From Chitinophagaceae bacterium T5-Br10_B2g13 (GTDB lineage: Bacteria; Bacteroidota; Rhodothermia; Balneolales; Balneolaceae): DNA of 64,000 bases. Location: contig LKNA01000005.1 of NCBI GenBank assembly GCA_001564065.1, positions 1 to 64,000 on the forward strand, read 5' to 3'. Positions 26,654 through 36,624 of the stretch are shown piece after piece; position 1 is the stretch's first letter; the number at the start of each line of letters is the position of its first letter. Made by a program: the position numbers and the translations under genes. A model generated the notes under the pieces. The model ran no database searches, was not told where the DNA came from, and saw nothing but the letters and a program-made list of their open reading frames with translations.

Positions 26654-28639
26654 CTAGTCCCCTCTCACGTAGTGATCATACCAGTTCAGATAGCGTTCAA
26701 AGCGATCTTTCTGAAATGCCGGTGTTCGAATTCCATGGTGCTCACCGGGGTAAACCACGAGCTGTGTTTCGATGCCTAATCTTTTCATCGCCTGATACAT
26801 CTGTTCTGAACTTAAAATTGGCACGTTCCAATCATCCGACCCACCCATCCAGAGCGTAGGCGTTGTAACCTTTGCCACATCGTTAAATGGTGAGATCCGT
26901 TCCCATTTTTCAGGAGTTTCCCATGGCAAGCCCAATTCCAGCTCCCAGTATAGCTGATAGTGGTCATGGCCGTAAAGAGAGCGGTAGAGCGTTTCACTGG
27001 CTCCGGAGATTGCACCTTTAAATCTGTCCGTTTGGGTAATAACGTAGTTGGTCAAAATTCCGCCATAAGACCATCCTCCAACCCCAAGCTGTTCAGGGTC
27101 TGAAACACCCATTTCAATAGCATGATCCACCCCGGCCATCACATCTTCAAAATCTTTATTCCCCCAGTCGGCAAATAGTACTTCAGAGAATTCCTGACCA
27201 TAGCCTGAAGAGCCCCGCGGATTAACCATAACCACAGCATAGCCCTTAGCTGCAAAAAGCTGTGGTTCAAATCGATAGCTGTGCTCAAACTGAGCAACGG
27301 GTCCGCCATGAATCCATAGAATGGTCGGATACCGAACTCCTTCTTCATACCCGATCGGTTTAACTAAAAATCCGTGAATCTCTGTTCCATCTGCACTTTT
27401 AAAATGGATCTCCTCAACATCAGGAGCGTGCAAGGAAGCAAGGTAGTCTCTGTTCTCGTGGGTCAGCTGTTCAACAGAGCCTTCTTTGAATGAGTAAATT
27501 TCGTGGGGTTCGTTGAATTTCCCTTTAAGCACTACTCCACCTGTTCCGTTCAGATCGAAATCCCTAACGCTAACCTGCCCTGTTATTACCCTTTCAAAAC
27601 CTGTACCATTTCTATTCACAGTTACAAGATGCCTTTCACCGGCATCCTCAAATGTAAACCAGATCTGATTTCCGTTATCTGAGAATTTTGGACTTCCAAC
27701 ATTCCGGTCTAACTCTTTCGTAATTAATCGTTCGGGTCCGGTGCCATCTGCTTTGGTGATAGCCAGATGCGTTGTGGCATACCAAATCTTTTCCGGTTCA
27801 ACACTGGTTCTGTAAGCAATTTCACGGCCGTCCGGACTCCAGGCGGGTGACGTATCACTACCCGGATTTTTGGTTACCTGAATCAGTCCGCCATCATTTT
27901 CACCTAAATCAGCATCCACTACCCAGATATCATTGTTTTGATTACCATCCGGCTCTTCGGTCCGGTTACTTACAAATGCAATTTTTGATCCATCCGGACT
28001 CCAGGCAGCTGATGAGTGATCGTAATCCCCAAAGGTAAGCTGAGTGGCAAGACTATCTCCCGGTGTGTAGGTGTAAATGTGAACACGTCTGCGGTCTAAG
28101 TACCCCACATAATCACGCTTAAACTGAAGCCGGTCTATAACATACGGACGAGGTTCGTCCCCATCATACTCATCTTTATCACGAATCATAAGCAGAAGCC
28201 GGCTGCCATCAGGCGACCACTCAAAACCGTTAATTCCCTGTTCAATATCGGTGACCTGCTGGGCCTCTCCACCGCGCATATCCAGTTTCCAAACCTGGTT
28301 TTTACTATCGTTCCTTGATGCGGTAAAGGTGAGGTATTTGCCATCCGGTGTCCACTGCGGATTACCGGCGGAATAGCCTTTTGCAGTCATTGGAAGAGGA
28401 TCTCCACCATCCGCAGAAACCATCCAGATTCTCGTTTCTGAAGAACCTTCATCGTAGTCGGTTTGATTGACTGTGTAGGCAATCCAGTTTCCGTCAGGGC
28501 TTATTGCGGGACTTCCAACACTTTTAAGGCTGAAATAGTCCTCAATTTCAACAGGCCGCTGGTCGCTTTGAGCAAATACAAAGGTTAATGTGAAGAAAAA
28601 AATAAGTGAGGTGAGCAGAGAACAACGAATACTTTTCAT
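26654..28639 (-). CDS. S9 family serine peptidase (dipeptidyl/acylaminoacyl peptidase type)
   Basis: A 661-residue exported enzyme. The start at 28639 gives a proper signal peptide (SLIFFFTLTFVFAQS); a start at 28762 would add an unlikely 41 residues. The N-terminal half is a WD40-like beta propeller with repeated SPDG words (WSPDGSRLL, WSPDGSKIA, WSPDGREIA). The C-terminal hydrolase has Ser in GGWSYGG, Asp in GGSDDWNVP and His in GEHHGIR. It acts outside the cytoplasm, on peptides of unknown sequence, and starts 128 bases after asnS. Confidence 0.9.
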   Translation of the reverse strand: MKSIRCSLLTSLIFFFTLTFVFAQSDQRPVEIEDYFSLKSVGSPAISPDGNWIAYTVNQTDYDEGSSETRIWMVSADGGDPLPMTAKGYSAGNPQWTPDGKYLTFTASRNDSKNQVWKLDMRGGEAQQVTDIEQGINGFEWSPDGSRLLLMIRDKDEYDGDEPRPYVIDRLQFKRDYVGYLDRRRVHIYTYTPGDSLATQLTFGDYDHSSAAWSPDGSKIAFVSNRTEEPDGNQNNDIWVVDADLGENDGGLIQVTKNPGSDTSPAWSPDGREIAYRTSVEPEKIWYATTHLAITKADGTGPERLITKELDRNVGSPKFSDNGNQIWFTFEDAGERHLVTVNRNGTGFERVITGQVSVRDFDLNGTGGVVLKGKFNEPHEIYSFKEGSVEQLTHENRDYLASLHAPDVEEIHFKSADGTEIHGFLVKPIGYEEGVRYPTILWIHGGPVAQFEHSYRFEPQLFAAKGYAVVMVNPRGSSGYGQEFSEVLFADWGNKDFEDVMAGVDHAIEMGVSDPEQLGVGGWSYGGILTNYVITQTDRFKGAISGASETLYRSLYGHDHYQLYWELELGLPWETPEKWERISPFNDVAKVTTPTLWMGGSDDWNVPILSSEQMYQAMKRLGIETQLVVYPGEHHGIRTPAFQKDRFERYLNWYDHYVRGD

Positions 28640-28767
28640 CAGAGTGTTAGGGTTAATTGTGATTACCCTTAAGGTTACACAATGCTGATGAAACTTGCTA
28701 AGGAGAGTAATGATTCTGAGCAGAGTTGGTACAAAAACTCTGCTCAGAATAGAGAATTTCAAAAAAC

Positions 28768-30264
28768 TTAAGGACGAAGCCGTCCAAGCATACGCGGAAA
28801 CGGAATGGTTTCCCTAACGTGAGAGAGTCCGCAGATCCAGGCCACGGTTCGTTCAATCCCCAGACCAAAGCCAGAATGTGGAACAGATCCATATTTACGA
28901 AGGTCCAGATACCAGCTAAACAGCTCTTCCGGAAGATCGTGCTCGGCAATTCTCTCCTTCAGTACGTCCAGACTTTCTTCACGTTGACTTCCACCAATAA
29001 TCTCACCATATCCTTCAGGAGCAAGAACGTCGAGCGCTAAAGCAAGCTTTTCATCTTCAGGATCACGCTTCATGTAAAACGCCTTCACTTCAGCAGGATA
29101 CCTGTGAACCAAAACGGGAGTATCGTATTGCATTGTAAGAATGGTTTCATCACTTCCTCCAAAATCGTTGCCCCATTCAAAGTTAGCGGCAGACTCTTTC
29201 CATACCGGAATATTACGCAGATCTTCCTCTATCTGATCCATCCGGGTATGAATCTCCTTTATGCGCTGGTCTATCTGAGCTTTGCGCCACTTTTTAGCAG
29301 AACCGTGCTCTTTCTTAATCTCTTCAAGCTCCTCCTTGATAGAGCTTAGCTCCTCATTACGCTCAGTCTCCATCGTTTCGAGGATCTCTTTCGTTTTTTC
29401 ACCCTTAAGTTGTTCAACTGCTTCCGTATACGAAATTCTTTTGAACGGCTCTTCCGTAGCTTTTTTCAGAAGTGTGGTATCACGCTCCAGAATCTCCAAT
29501 TCAGCCTCATGCTTATCCAGTACACTTTTTATGATAAACCAGATAAAACTCTCAGCAAGATCCATGTTCATATCCAGATCGTAAAAAGCCATTTCCGGCT
29601 CAACCATCCAGAACTCTGTAAGGTGCCGGCGGGTTTTACTCTTTTCAGCCCTGAATGTTGGCCCAAATGTGTAGATCTTGCCGTGCGCCATCGCCATCGC
29701 TTCACCGTAAAGCTGGCCCGATTGAGTTAAATAGGCTTTCTCCTCAAAGTATTCTGTTTCAAAAAGGGTAGTCGTACCCTCAGCAGCGTTTCCGGTAAAA
29801 ATCGGCGCATCCGTACGAATGAAACCCTCGTTCTGAAAAAATTGATGAATGGCAAACTGAATGGTATTTCGTACCTGCATTGCAGCCCACTGGCGCTGGC
29901 TTCTGAGCCACAAGTGTCGATTCTCCATCAGAAATTCAACACCATGATCTTTTGGAGTAATGGGATAATTATCTGCAACCTGTAAAACCTTCAAACCTGT
30001 AACGTGCAATTCATAGCCGCCCACACTGCGATCATCTTTTACAACCTTACCGCTAATCTCAACAGAGCTCTCCTGTTTCAGAGTGCCTGCAGCTTCAAAA
30101 ACTTCCTCTCCAACCTCATCCAAAGAGACGATACACTGACAAAGTCCCGAACCGTCTCTCAGCTCAATAAAATGAAGTGCTTTACTGCTTCGGCTATTGT
30201 AGACCCAACCTTTTAAGGTCACAATTTCATCTTGATGATCAGCTAACTGTTTGATGTAGGTCAT
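28768..30264 (-). CDS. asnS: Asparaginyl-tRNA synthetase with coiled-coil insertion
   Basis: A 498-residue class IIb aminoacyl-tRNA synthetase. The OB-fold anticodon domain occupies about 10-100, followed by motif 2 ([20 protein letters not shown], about 203-222) and motif 3 ([16 protein letters not shown], about 470). It is about 30 residues longer than the 466-residue E. coli enzyme. Residues about 286-355 form a Glu/Lys-rich coiled coil ([16 protein letters not shown]) inside the catalytic domain that accounts for the excess. Asn-specific wording such as [12 protein letters not shown] is present. Downstream is the S9 peptidase gene. Confidence 0.93.
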   Translation of the reverse strand: MTYIKQLADHQDEIVTLKGWVYNSRSSKALHFIELRDGSGLCQCIVSLDEVGEEVFEAAGTLKQESSVEISGKVVKDDRSVGGYELHVTGLKVLQVADNYPITPKDHGVEFLMENRHLWLRSQRQWAAMQVRNTIQFAIHQFFQNEGFIRTDAPIFTGNAAEGTTTLFETEYFEEKAYLTQSGQLYGEAMAMAHGKIYTFGPTFRAEKSKTRRHLTEFWMVEPEMAFYDLDMNMDLAESFIWFIIKSVLDKHEAELEILERDTTLLKKATEEPFKRISYTEAVEQLKGEKTKEILETMETERNEELSSIKEELEEIKKEHGSAKKWRKAQIDQRIKEIHTRMDQIEEDLRNIPVWKESAANFEWGNDFGGSDETILTMQYDTPVLVHRYPAEVKAFYMKRDPEDEKLALALDVLAPEGYGEIIGGSQREESLDVLKERIAEHDLPEELFSWYLDLRKYGSVPHSGFGLGIERTVAWICGLSHVRETIPFPRMLGRLRP

Positions 30265-30368
30265 TTCTGATTTATAAAGTTTTTAACGTTGAAAATGTTG
30301 ATCGGAAATTATTTATGACTCAAATATCGGGATTAATTCATAAAATATCCGAATGGTAAATTATACCC

Positions 30369-30442
30369 GTCAGACCGCTTCAAGCGGTCTGACAATTGAA
30401 TTGAACTCCAGATAAACTGCCCGACCGAATAGAGCGGCCTGA
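30369..30442. repeat. Pair of REP-like palindromes after the M16 peptidase gene
   Basis: The first unit (30369-30393) is a perfect 11-bp stem with a TCA loop. The second (about 30412-30442) is a degenerate relative with the words CCGACCG and CGGCCTGAC. They lie just after the M16 stop on the minus strand, and their sequence is unlike the other REP families in this window. Confidence 0.7.
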
Positions 30443-30454
30443 CAAATTTCAAAA

Positions 30455-31708
30455 CTACCGTTTTTCAGGTACTAAACGTGCTTCAGAGAAAGTCTCGGGG
30501 TTGAAAAACTTCTGTGAGAACGAGAGCAGTGAATCAGCCGTAACTGAATCAATATTTTCAACCAGTTCATCAAGTGTGACAAAGCGATTAAAATAGAGCT
30601 CACTTTTTGCCAATCTGTTCATTCGGTTGCTGGTACTCTCCTGCGATAGCAGCAGTTTCCCTTTCAGCTGTGATTTTGCCTCACTAAGTTCTTTTTCTCC
30701 AACTTTTTCATTCCGGATAATTTCAAACTCTTTATTAATTAAATCACGGACATGAGGGACATAATCCTTATCTGTACCGATGTAAACTCCAAAAAGCCCG
30801 CTATCGGTATACGACTGGTTAAATGTTCCAATCGCATAACAGTATCCATATTTTTCACGAATATTTTGATGCAGGCGTGAACTCATACCTCCGCCTAGTA
30901 CTGTATTGGCTAGAAGTAACAGATATTTATCGGGGTGGTCATAATTCAATGCTCTTCTGCCAATAACCATGTGAGTCTGTTCAATCGCCTTAGACTCTTC
31001 GAGCTGAAACTTCTCATAGTTCGTAAGCGGTTGCTCTGCATCAACTGTGGGTTCAGCACTGTCTAATTCCAGCTTATCATTCAACAATTGAATTACTTCA
31101 TCATGATCAACATGGCCGGCTACCGCAACCAGCAGATTATCCGGACGATAACGTTCCGCCATGTAGTCGAAAAGATCCTGTTTCTTATAGTTGGTAACCG
31201 TCTCTTCAAATCCGATAATGGGCCTTCCAATCGGGTGATTCTTAAACACATTATTACTGAACATCTCAAAGATATAGTCATCAGGACTATCTTTATACAT
31301 CTTCATCTCTTCCAGAACCACTTTTTTCTCTTTCTCCAATTCCTCTTCTGGAAACTGAGAGTTCTGAATCATATCACTCAGTACATCGATGGCCCGTTCC
31401 AGCTGCGTATCTAAACATCGAGAATAATAACAGGTGTATTCGGTAGAGGTAAACGCGTTAAGATATCCGCCCACAGACTCCATACTTTGAGCTATATCAT
31501 AGGATGATCGTTTATCAGTTCCCTTAAATAGCATATGCTCAAGAAAATGGGTGACTCCGGCCAGTTCATCCGATTCATGCCGGCTTCCGGTCTTTACCCA
31601 AAATCCGGCCGTTACACTTTTCACTCCCGGTATATTCTCCGTTACTACTTTTAGCCCATTGGGCAGTACGGTTTTTTTAATTTCAGTAATCGTCTCTTCA
31701 GTCTGCAT
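30455..31708 (-). CDS. M16 family zinc peptidase (processing-peptidase type)
   Basis: A 417-residue cytosolic or periplasmic metallopeptidase. The inverted zinc motif is HFLEHMLFKGT (His, Glu, His; about residues 49-59), with the downstream Glu in VVLEEMKMYKDSPDD. The wording KTGSRHESDELAGVTHFLEH is that of mitochondrial-processing-peptidase-like proteins. There is no signal peptide. It is the typical neighbour of pnp and starts 114 bases beyond the pnp stop, after a terminator. Confidence 0.9.
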   Translation of the reverse strand: MQTEETITEIKKTVLPNGLKVVTENIPGVKSVTAGFWVKTGSRHESDELAGVTHFLEHMLFKGTDKRSSYDIAQSMESVGGYLNAFTSTEYTCYYSRCLDTQLERAIDVLSDMIQNSQFPEEELEKEKKVVLEEMKMYKDSPDDYIFEMFSNNVFKNHPIGRPIIGFEETVTNYKKQDLFDYMAERYRPDNLLVAVAGHVDHDEVIQLLNDKLELDSAEPTVDAEQPLTNYEKFQLEESKAIEQTHMVIGRRALNYDHPDKYLLLLANTVLGGGMSSRLHQNIREKYGYCYAIGTFNQSYTDSGLFGVYIGTDKDYVPHVRDLINKEFEIIRNEKVGEKELSEAKSQLKGKLLLSQESTSNRMNRLAKSELYFNRFVTLDELVENIDSVTADSLLSFSQKFFNPETFSEARLVPEKR

Positions 31709-31769
31709 AAAAATCTATCTGATAAATAATTTAGAAATATCTGTTTGGCCTAAGCCACTCATATTTAAA

Positions 31770-31801
31770 CAAAAAAAGCGCCACCGGATTCCGATGGCGC
31801 T
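31770..31801 (-). terminator. Rho-independent terminator after pnp
   Basis: An 11-bp stem (31778-31788 with 31791-31801, one mismatch) is followed on the minus strand by a run of seven to eight T. It lies about 20 bases past the pnp stop. Confidence 0.82.
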
Positions 31802-31822
31802 AATTTTTTAAAACCGGTAAAT

Positions 31823-33940
31823 TTAGTTTTCTTCCGGTTTTGGAAGCAGAGCTTTTCTGGAAAGTCTTAATTTTCCACCGTGCTCAACCTTCAGAAGTTT
31901 CACGTCGATTTCATCACCTACTGAAATCACATCTTCCACTTTTTTCACGTGGCCATGCTCCAGTTCAGAAATGTGAAGTAATCCTTCTTTTCCGGGTACG
32001 ATTTCAACAAATGCACCGTACTCTTTAATCGCTTTCACAGTTCCTTTGTAGGTAGCACCTTCGTCAAGTTCACCTGCAACGGCCTGTATACGTTTCTTAG
32101 CAGCTTCGGCCTTCTCGAGGCTGTCTGCACTAATCGTAATCTGACCTTTACCTTCCTCATCTTCTTCGATCCAGATCTCTGTATCTGTCTCTTTCTGAAG
32201 AGTTTGAATCACTTTACCGCCCGGCCCAATCACAGCACCAATACTGTCGCCGGAAATGGTCATATTAACAAATTGAGGAGCGTATTCGGAGATCGTCTCT
32301 TTTGGTTTGGAAATTGTTTCAGCCATTTTTTCCAAAATGTGCATTCTTCCTTTATTCGCCTGTCCAAGGGCCTCTTCCAGAATTTCAAAGCTAATACCCT
32401 GAACTTTCATATCCATCTGGGTTGCAGTGATACCGTCTGCGGTACCCGCTGTTTTGAAGTCCATGTCGCCCATGAAATCCTCTTCACCCTGGATGTCGGA
32501 AAGAACTACGGTATTATTTTCTCCAACAATCATACCCATTGCAATACCTGCAACCGGCTTCGGCATTGGAACACCGGCATCCATCAGCGCCATAGAACCA
32601 CCGCAAACGGAAGCCATGGAAGATGATCCGTTAGATTCGGTAATGTCTGATCGTACACGAATAACATAACTGAAATCTTCAAAGTCCGGCAGAACCATTT
32701 TAATAGCTCTTTCAGCTAAGTGTCCGTGACCGATTTCACGTCTACCCGGCCCGCGCATAAATCCGGCTTCACCCACACAGTATGGGGGGAAGTTATAGTG
32801 AAGCATAAACTTCTTGTCTTCCTCATAGTAGAGTGTGTCAACACTTTGTGCATCACGCTTGGTACCTAATGCAACAGAAACGAGTGCCTGCGTTTCACCG
32901 CGGCTGAATATTGCAGAACCATGAGCTCTGGGCAGATATCCGACCTGAGTCCAGATATCGCGAATATCTTCCGGTCCGCGACCGTCAATTCGTTTTTTGT
33001 TTTCAAGAATCATGTTGCGAACGGCGTCTTTAACCATATTTCCAAAAATTTCGGAAATTTCTCCGCCTGCTTCTTCAAAACCTTCTTCAGCTGTTATTTC
33101 TTCTTTAACAGCAGTTTTAACTTCTTTCAATTTAGCACTAAACTCCTCTTTACTGAGCCCCATGCCAACAATCCCTTTAAGCTGATCGCCAACTTGCTCG
33201 GCAACTTTGCTTTCAAGATCGTTATCTCCTTCCGCCGGAGTAAATTCACGTTTTTCAACGCCAAACTCTTTCCTTAGCTCTTCCTGAAATTCACACAGCT
33301 TCACAATTGCCTTATGCCCTTCTTTAACGGCTTCAAGCAGCTCTTTTTCACTGATCTCTTTCATTTCCCCTTCAATCATAATCACGCTTTTGGCAGTACC
33401 GGCTACGATTATGTCCATATCGCTTTTCTCAAGCTCATCAATTGTAGGATTGATAATAAATTCGCCATCAATTCTTCCTACTTTCACCTGAGACATCGGT
33501 CCGTCGAAAGGGATGTCAGAAATGTGTGTAGCAGCAGATGCACCAAATGCACCTAAAACATCAGCCTGATTTTGTCCGTCAGATGAATAAATCTGGCAAA
33601 TAAACTGTGTTTCGTTTACATATCCTTTAGGGAAAAGAGGTCTCAAACTTCTGTCGATTAAACGACTGGCAAGTGTTTCATCATCAGATGGACGCCCTTC
33701 TCTTTTCATAAAACCGCCCGGAAATTTACCGGCAGCTGTAAAACTCTCTCTCAGGTCAACAACCATTGGGAAAAAATCCTGTCCCGGTTTAGCCTCTTTT
33801 GCACTAACAACCGTACAAAGTACCATTGTGTCGCCCATTCTTACCATAACTGCACCATCCGCTAATTTGGCTAAACGTCCGGTTTCAACCGATAACGTTT
33901 TTCCGGGTGCAAATTCTACACTTCTAAAATCTTCTTTCAT
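31823..33940 (-). CDS. pnp: Polyribonucleotide nucleotidyltransferase
   Basis: A 705-residue trimeric phosphorolytic exoribonuclease of RNA decay. Two RNase PH domains are present: the first about 10-140 (SLRPLFPKGYVNETQ), the second about 310-545 with SNGSSSMASVCGGSMALMDA. A KH domain (about 550-610, GSIGAVIGPGGKVIQ-type GPGGK motif) and an S1 domain (about 620-695, GAFVEIVPGKEGLLHISELE) follow. It comes after rpsO, whose terminator at 34042 partly separates it, as in the classic rpsO-pnp arrangement. Confidence 0.96.
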   Translation of the reverse strand: MKEDFRSVEFAPGKTLSVETGRLAKLADGAVMVRMGDTMVLCTVVSAKEAKPGQDFFPMVVDLRESFTAAGKFPGGFMKREGRPSDDETLASRLIDRSLRPLFPKGYVNETQFICQIYSSDGQNQADVLGAFGASAATHISDIPFDGPMSQVKVGRIDGEFIINPTIDELEKSDMDIIVAGTAKSVIMIEGEMKEISEKELLEAVKEGHKAIVKLCEFQEELRKEFGVEKREFTPAEGDNDLESKVAEQVGDQLKGIVGMGLSKEEFSAKLKEVKTAVKEEITAEEGFEEAGGEISEIFGNMVKDAVRNMILENKKRIDGRGPEDIRDIWTQVGYLPRAHGSAIFSRGETQALVSVALGTKRDAQSVDTLYYEEDKKFMLHYNFPPYCVGEAGFMRGPGRREIGHGHLAERAIKMVLPDFEDFSYVIRVRSDITESNGSSSMASVCGGSMALMDAGVPMPKPVAGIAMGMIVGENNTVVLSDIQGEEDFMGDMDFKTAGTADGITATQMDMKVQGISFEILEEALGQANKGRMHILEKMAETISKPKETISEYAPQFVNMTISGDSIGAVIGPGGKVIQTLQKETDTEIWIEEDEEGKGQITISADSLEKAEAAKKRIQAVAGELDEGATYKGTVKAIKEYGAFVEIVPGKEGLLHISELEHGHVKKVEDVISVGDEIDVKLLKVEHGGKLRLSRKALLPKPEEN

Positions 33941-34041
33941 AATATCTATCTATTCTATTTTTCTTTCGTCGACTATCCTTTTAGTAAAGCAAATCAAACA
34001 AATCTGGCAACATTTAATTATGGAACCAAATTTGAGGATAT

Positions 34042-34074
34042 AAAAAAGGGTACGCTAGGAGCGTACCCTTTAAA
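34042..34074 (-). terminator. Terminator between rpsO and pnp
   Basis: An 11-bp perfect stem (34045-34055 with 34061-34071) with a TAGGA loop is followed on the minus strand by a T-run. It lies just after the rpsO stop and should reduce readthrough into pnp. Confidence 0.82.
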
Positions 34075-34081
34075 GAGATGC

Positions 34082-34351
34082 TTATTTACGAATACCCAGT
34101 TCTTGGATAAGTTCTCGGTACTTCACAATATCGTTTTTCTTAAGATAGTTGAGAAGCCTTCTTCTTTTACCAACCATCTTAAGCAGGCCACGACGTGAGG
34201 AGTGATCTTTCTTATTTTCACTCAAGTGTCCTGTAAGATCATTAATACGCGCAGTCAAGATAGCTACTTGTGCTTCAACTGACCCGCTGTTTTCGGCGTC
34301 TCCGCCATGCTTTTCAATAATTTCTGTTTTTTGTTCTTTTGTTATACTCAT
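34082..34351 (-). CDS. rpsO: 30S ribosomal protein S15
   Basis: An 89-residue protein with the standard S15 helices, including [20 protein letters not shown] (about 28-47), [20 protein letters not shown] (about 50-69) and the [12 protein letters not shown] end. It binds 16S rRNA in the platform. The gene is between ribF and pnp, the normal context. Confidence 0.97.
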   Translation of the reverse strand: MSITKEQKTEIIEKHGGDAENSGSVEAQVAILTARINDLTGHLSENKKDHSSRRGLLKMVGKRRRLLNYLKKNDIVKYRELIQELGIRK

Positions 34352-34401
34352 CTGTTAATTATGAAGGTTCTATTAAACTCTTATAGCGATATAAAATAAG
34401 C

Positions 34402-35367
34402 TTATTTAAATTGTTTTGCAATATCAGGTGAATGCTTCTCAAGTATCTTTTGTGAGTCTCTTTTATCACTCTTCAACTGCTCTGTAAGTTCTTCAACACC
34501 GTTAAAACTGCGCTCATCCCGTATTCTGTCTACAAATTGAATCTGAACCTCTTTTCCATAAATGGTATCATCAAAATCAAAGATGTTCACTTCAAGTGTT
34601 TCCTGTTCGCCGTCAAAGGTTGGGCGAACACCTATATTCATCATACCCCCATAATAATTATTATCTACACGCAACCATACGGCATAGACTCCTCGTTTCG
34701 GCACAATTTTTTTGGGATTCTGAGGCATTATGTTTGCGGTGGGATAGCCAATCTTTTTACCCCGTTTGTCTCCATGAACCACAGTACCGTGCAATATATA
34801 GTTCCTCTCAAGAAACGATGATGCCAGTTTCATGTCACCATCTTTCTGGATTGCTTTTCGGACAGCTGTACTGCTCACGGTCCTGTTCCCAACTTCCTGT
34901 TTGGAAACCACTCGTGAATCAAATCCCAATTCTTCGCCCAGCTTTTTCACAGTCTCTATGGTACCCTCCCGGTTTCTTCCAAAGTGGTGATCATATCCGA
35001 TCACAAATTCAGAAACACCTATTTTATCCCATACAATTTTCCTAACAAACTCTTCTGAAGTTAGAAGAGAAAAGTCACGGTCGAAAGGGATGACAATCAT
35101 ATTATCTACACCAAGATCGTCAAGAAGCTCTGCCCGTTCTTCCAGTGTACTGAGCAATCGAATACCATCGCTTCCGGGGTTGATTATATCTCTCGGGTGT
35201 GGATCAAAAGTTAAAATCACGCTCCGTGCACCTCGTTTTTTAGCTGACTCCACAACGGTGTTAATGAGTACGCGGTGTCCGGCGTGTACACCGTCGAAAG
35301 TACCGACAGTTAACACTGTATTTAAATTACGTTCAGCATCTTTCAAAAAAATGATCTCAGACATCAC
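34402..35367 (-). CDS. ribF: Bifunctional riboflavin kinase / FAD synthetase
   Basis: A 321-residue enzyme that makes FMN and FAD. The adenylyltransferase half has the HIGH-type motif GTFDGVHAGHRVLI (about 22-35) and the later SSTAVRKAI (about 163). The kinase half (about 185-305) has GYPTANI and YGGMMNIGVRPTF. The gene is preceded by truB and followed by rpsO. Confidence 0.95.
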   Translation of the reverse strand: MMSEIIFLKDAERNLNTVLTVGTFDGVHAGHRVLINTVVESAKKRGARSVILTFDPHPRDIINPGSDGIRLLSTLEERAELLDDLGVDNMIVIPFDRDFSLLTSEEFVRKIVWDKIGVSEFVIGYDHHFGRNREGTIETVKKLGEELGFDSRVVSKQEVGNRTVSSTAVRKAIQKDGDMKLASSFLERNYILHGTVVHGDKRGKKIGYPTANIMPQNPKKIVPKRGVYAVWLRVDNNYYGGMMNIGVRPTFDGEQETLEVNIFDFDDTIYGKEVQIQFVDRIRDERSFNGVEELTEQLKSDKRDSQKILEKHSPDIAKQFK

Positions 35368-35414
35368 AGTAAATTCTATTGTTTATTCGCACGTTGACGA
35401 CTAAAAAACACAAA

Positions 35415-36161
35415 TTAATCTAAATAGGTTTTCATAAACCTGTCAAACTCCTCAGGGTCTAATGCTTTTTCAATTTGAAAAGGTCCTATAGCCGTTCGTT
35501 CCAGCCCGGACATATACGCCTTGCTCTCGAGAGCAATACCTAAATCGTATGCTATAGATCTTATATAGGTTCCTTTTCCACATCTGACCCGTAAAGTAAT
35601 TTCCGGTAAACTGACATCCAGTAATTCCGTTTCATAAATTTGGACCGGCCGAGGAACAATTTCAACCTTTTCACCTCTTCTGGCTTTTTTATACAACCTC
35701 TCCCCTTTTATCCGAATTGCTGAATAAATTGGTGGTTTTTGCATAATTTCGCCACTGAATTTTTCAGCAAGCACCTCTTCAATTTTCTCTTTCGTGATAT
35801 GATTCCAGGGGGCTGTTTCATCAGGTTCAAGAGCGGCGTCGTAAGAAGGCGTAGAAGCTCCAAAAGTAATTTTCGCCACATACTCTTTGGGAAGGTGCTG
35901 TACCTGCTCGATTGATTTTGTGGCTTTTCCTGTACAAATAACGAGTACACCTGTTGCAAGCGGATCTAAAGTACCTGCATGGCCAACTTTTTTAGGTGGA
36001 ACTCGATACCGGACAAATTTCACCAGATGAAAACTGCTCCACTCCAGTGGTTTATTCATCACCACAACGGTACCGGTGGTAAAATTATCTTTGGGAAATG
36101 AAGATGGATCTGATTCCCGATCAACAACAGGAAGTTCTGAAAGAGGAATGGCTATAGCCAT
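35415..36161 (-). CDS. truB: tRNA pseudouridine-55 synthase
   Basis: A 248-residue enzyme. The catalytic Asp is in HAGTLDPLATGVLVI (about 58-72), preceded by NKPLEWSSFHLVKFVR. The C-terminal part has the RCGKGTYIRSIAYDLG motif of TruB. The start lies two bases after the rbfA stop, consistent with coupling. There is no C-terminal PUA domain, so it is a shorter form. Confidence 0.94.
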   Translation of the reverse strand: MAIAIPLSELPVVDRESDPSSFPKDNFTTGTVVVMNKPLEWSSFHLVKFVRYRVPPKKVGHAGTLDPLATGVLVICTGKATKSIEQVQHLPKEYVAKITFGASTPSYDAALEPDETAPWNHITKEKIEEVLAEKFSGEIMQKPPIYSAIRIKGERLYKKARRGEKVEIVPRPVQIYETELLDVSLPEITLRVRCGKGTYIRSIAYDLGIALESKAYMSGLERTAIGPFQIEKALDPEEFDRFMKTYLD

Positions 36162-36163
36162 AT

Positions 36164-36535
36164 CTACTCTTCGTCTTTTTTATTCTCTTTCCTCTGCTTA
36201 CGAACCTTCTCAAAAAGATTTTCAATTTTGTTTACATACTCAGCAGTATCATCTTCATAGAAAAGTAACTCAGGAATCCGGCGTACTTGATTCTTGATTT
36301 TTGAGGCTAGTTCATACCGTATCTGATCCTGATGATCATCGATGTATTTATAAACCGACTCCACATCTCTGTTCGGTGAAAATACACTCAGGTAAACTTT
36401 AGCAATCGACAAGTCATCAGTCATACGAACCTGAGTAACGGTTATAAATGTACCCGATGGCTGATAGTTTCTCTGGAGAATTTGCCCAAGATCTTTTTTA
36501 ATGACAGAACTAAGTCTCTCTGTTCGAATACTCAT
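36164..36535 (-). CDS. rbfA: Ribosome-binding factor A
   Basis: A 123-residue KH-type protein that matures the 30S subunit. RTERLSSVIKKDLGQILQRN at the N-terminus, then ITVTQVRMTDDLSIAKVYLS, then IRYELASKIKNQVRRIPELL with the A-x-N-x-R core. An acidic/Lys-rich tail follows. The infB-rbfA gap (36556-36591) contains a hairpin without a T-run. Confidence 0.94.
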   Translation of the reverse strand: MSIRTERLSSVIKKDLGQILQRNYQPSGTFITVTQVRMTDDLSIAKVYLSVFSPNRDVESVYKYIDDHQDQIRYELASKIKNQVRRIPELLFYEDDTAEYVNKIENLFEKVRKQRKENKKDEE

Positions 36536-36624
36536 AATCGTTGCTTACTAATTAACCTGATGGAGTGCCGTTAGGGTCACACTCCTATCAGATGTTCTAT
36601 TTGATTGGTTTGTTTGACGGAAAA

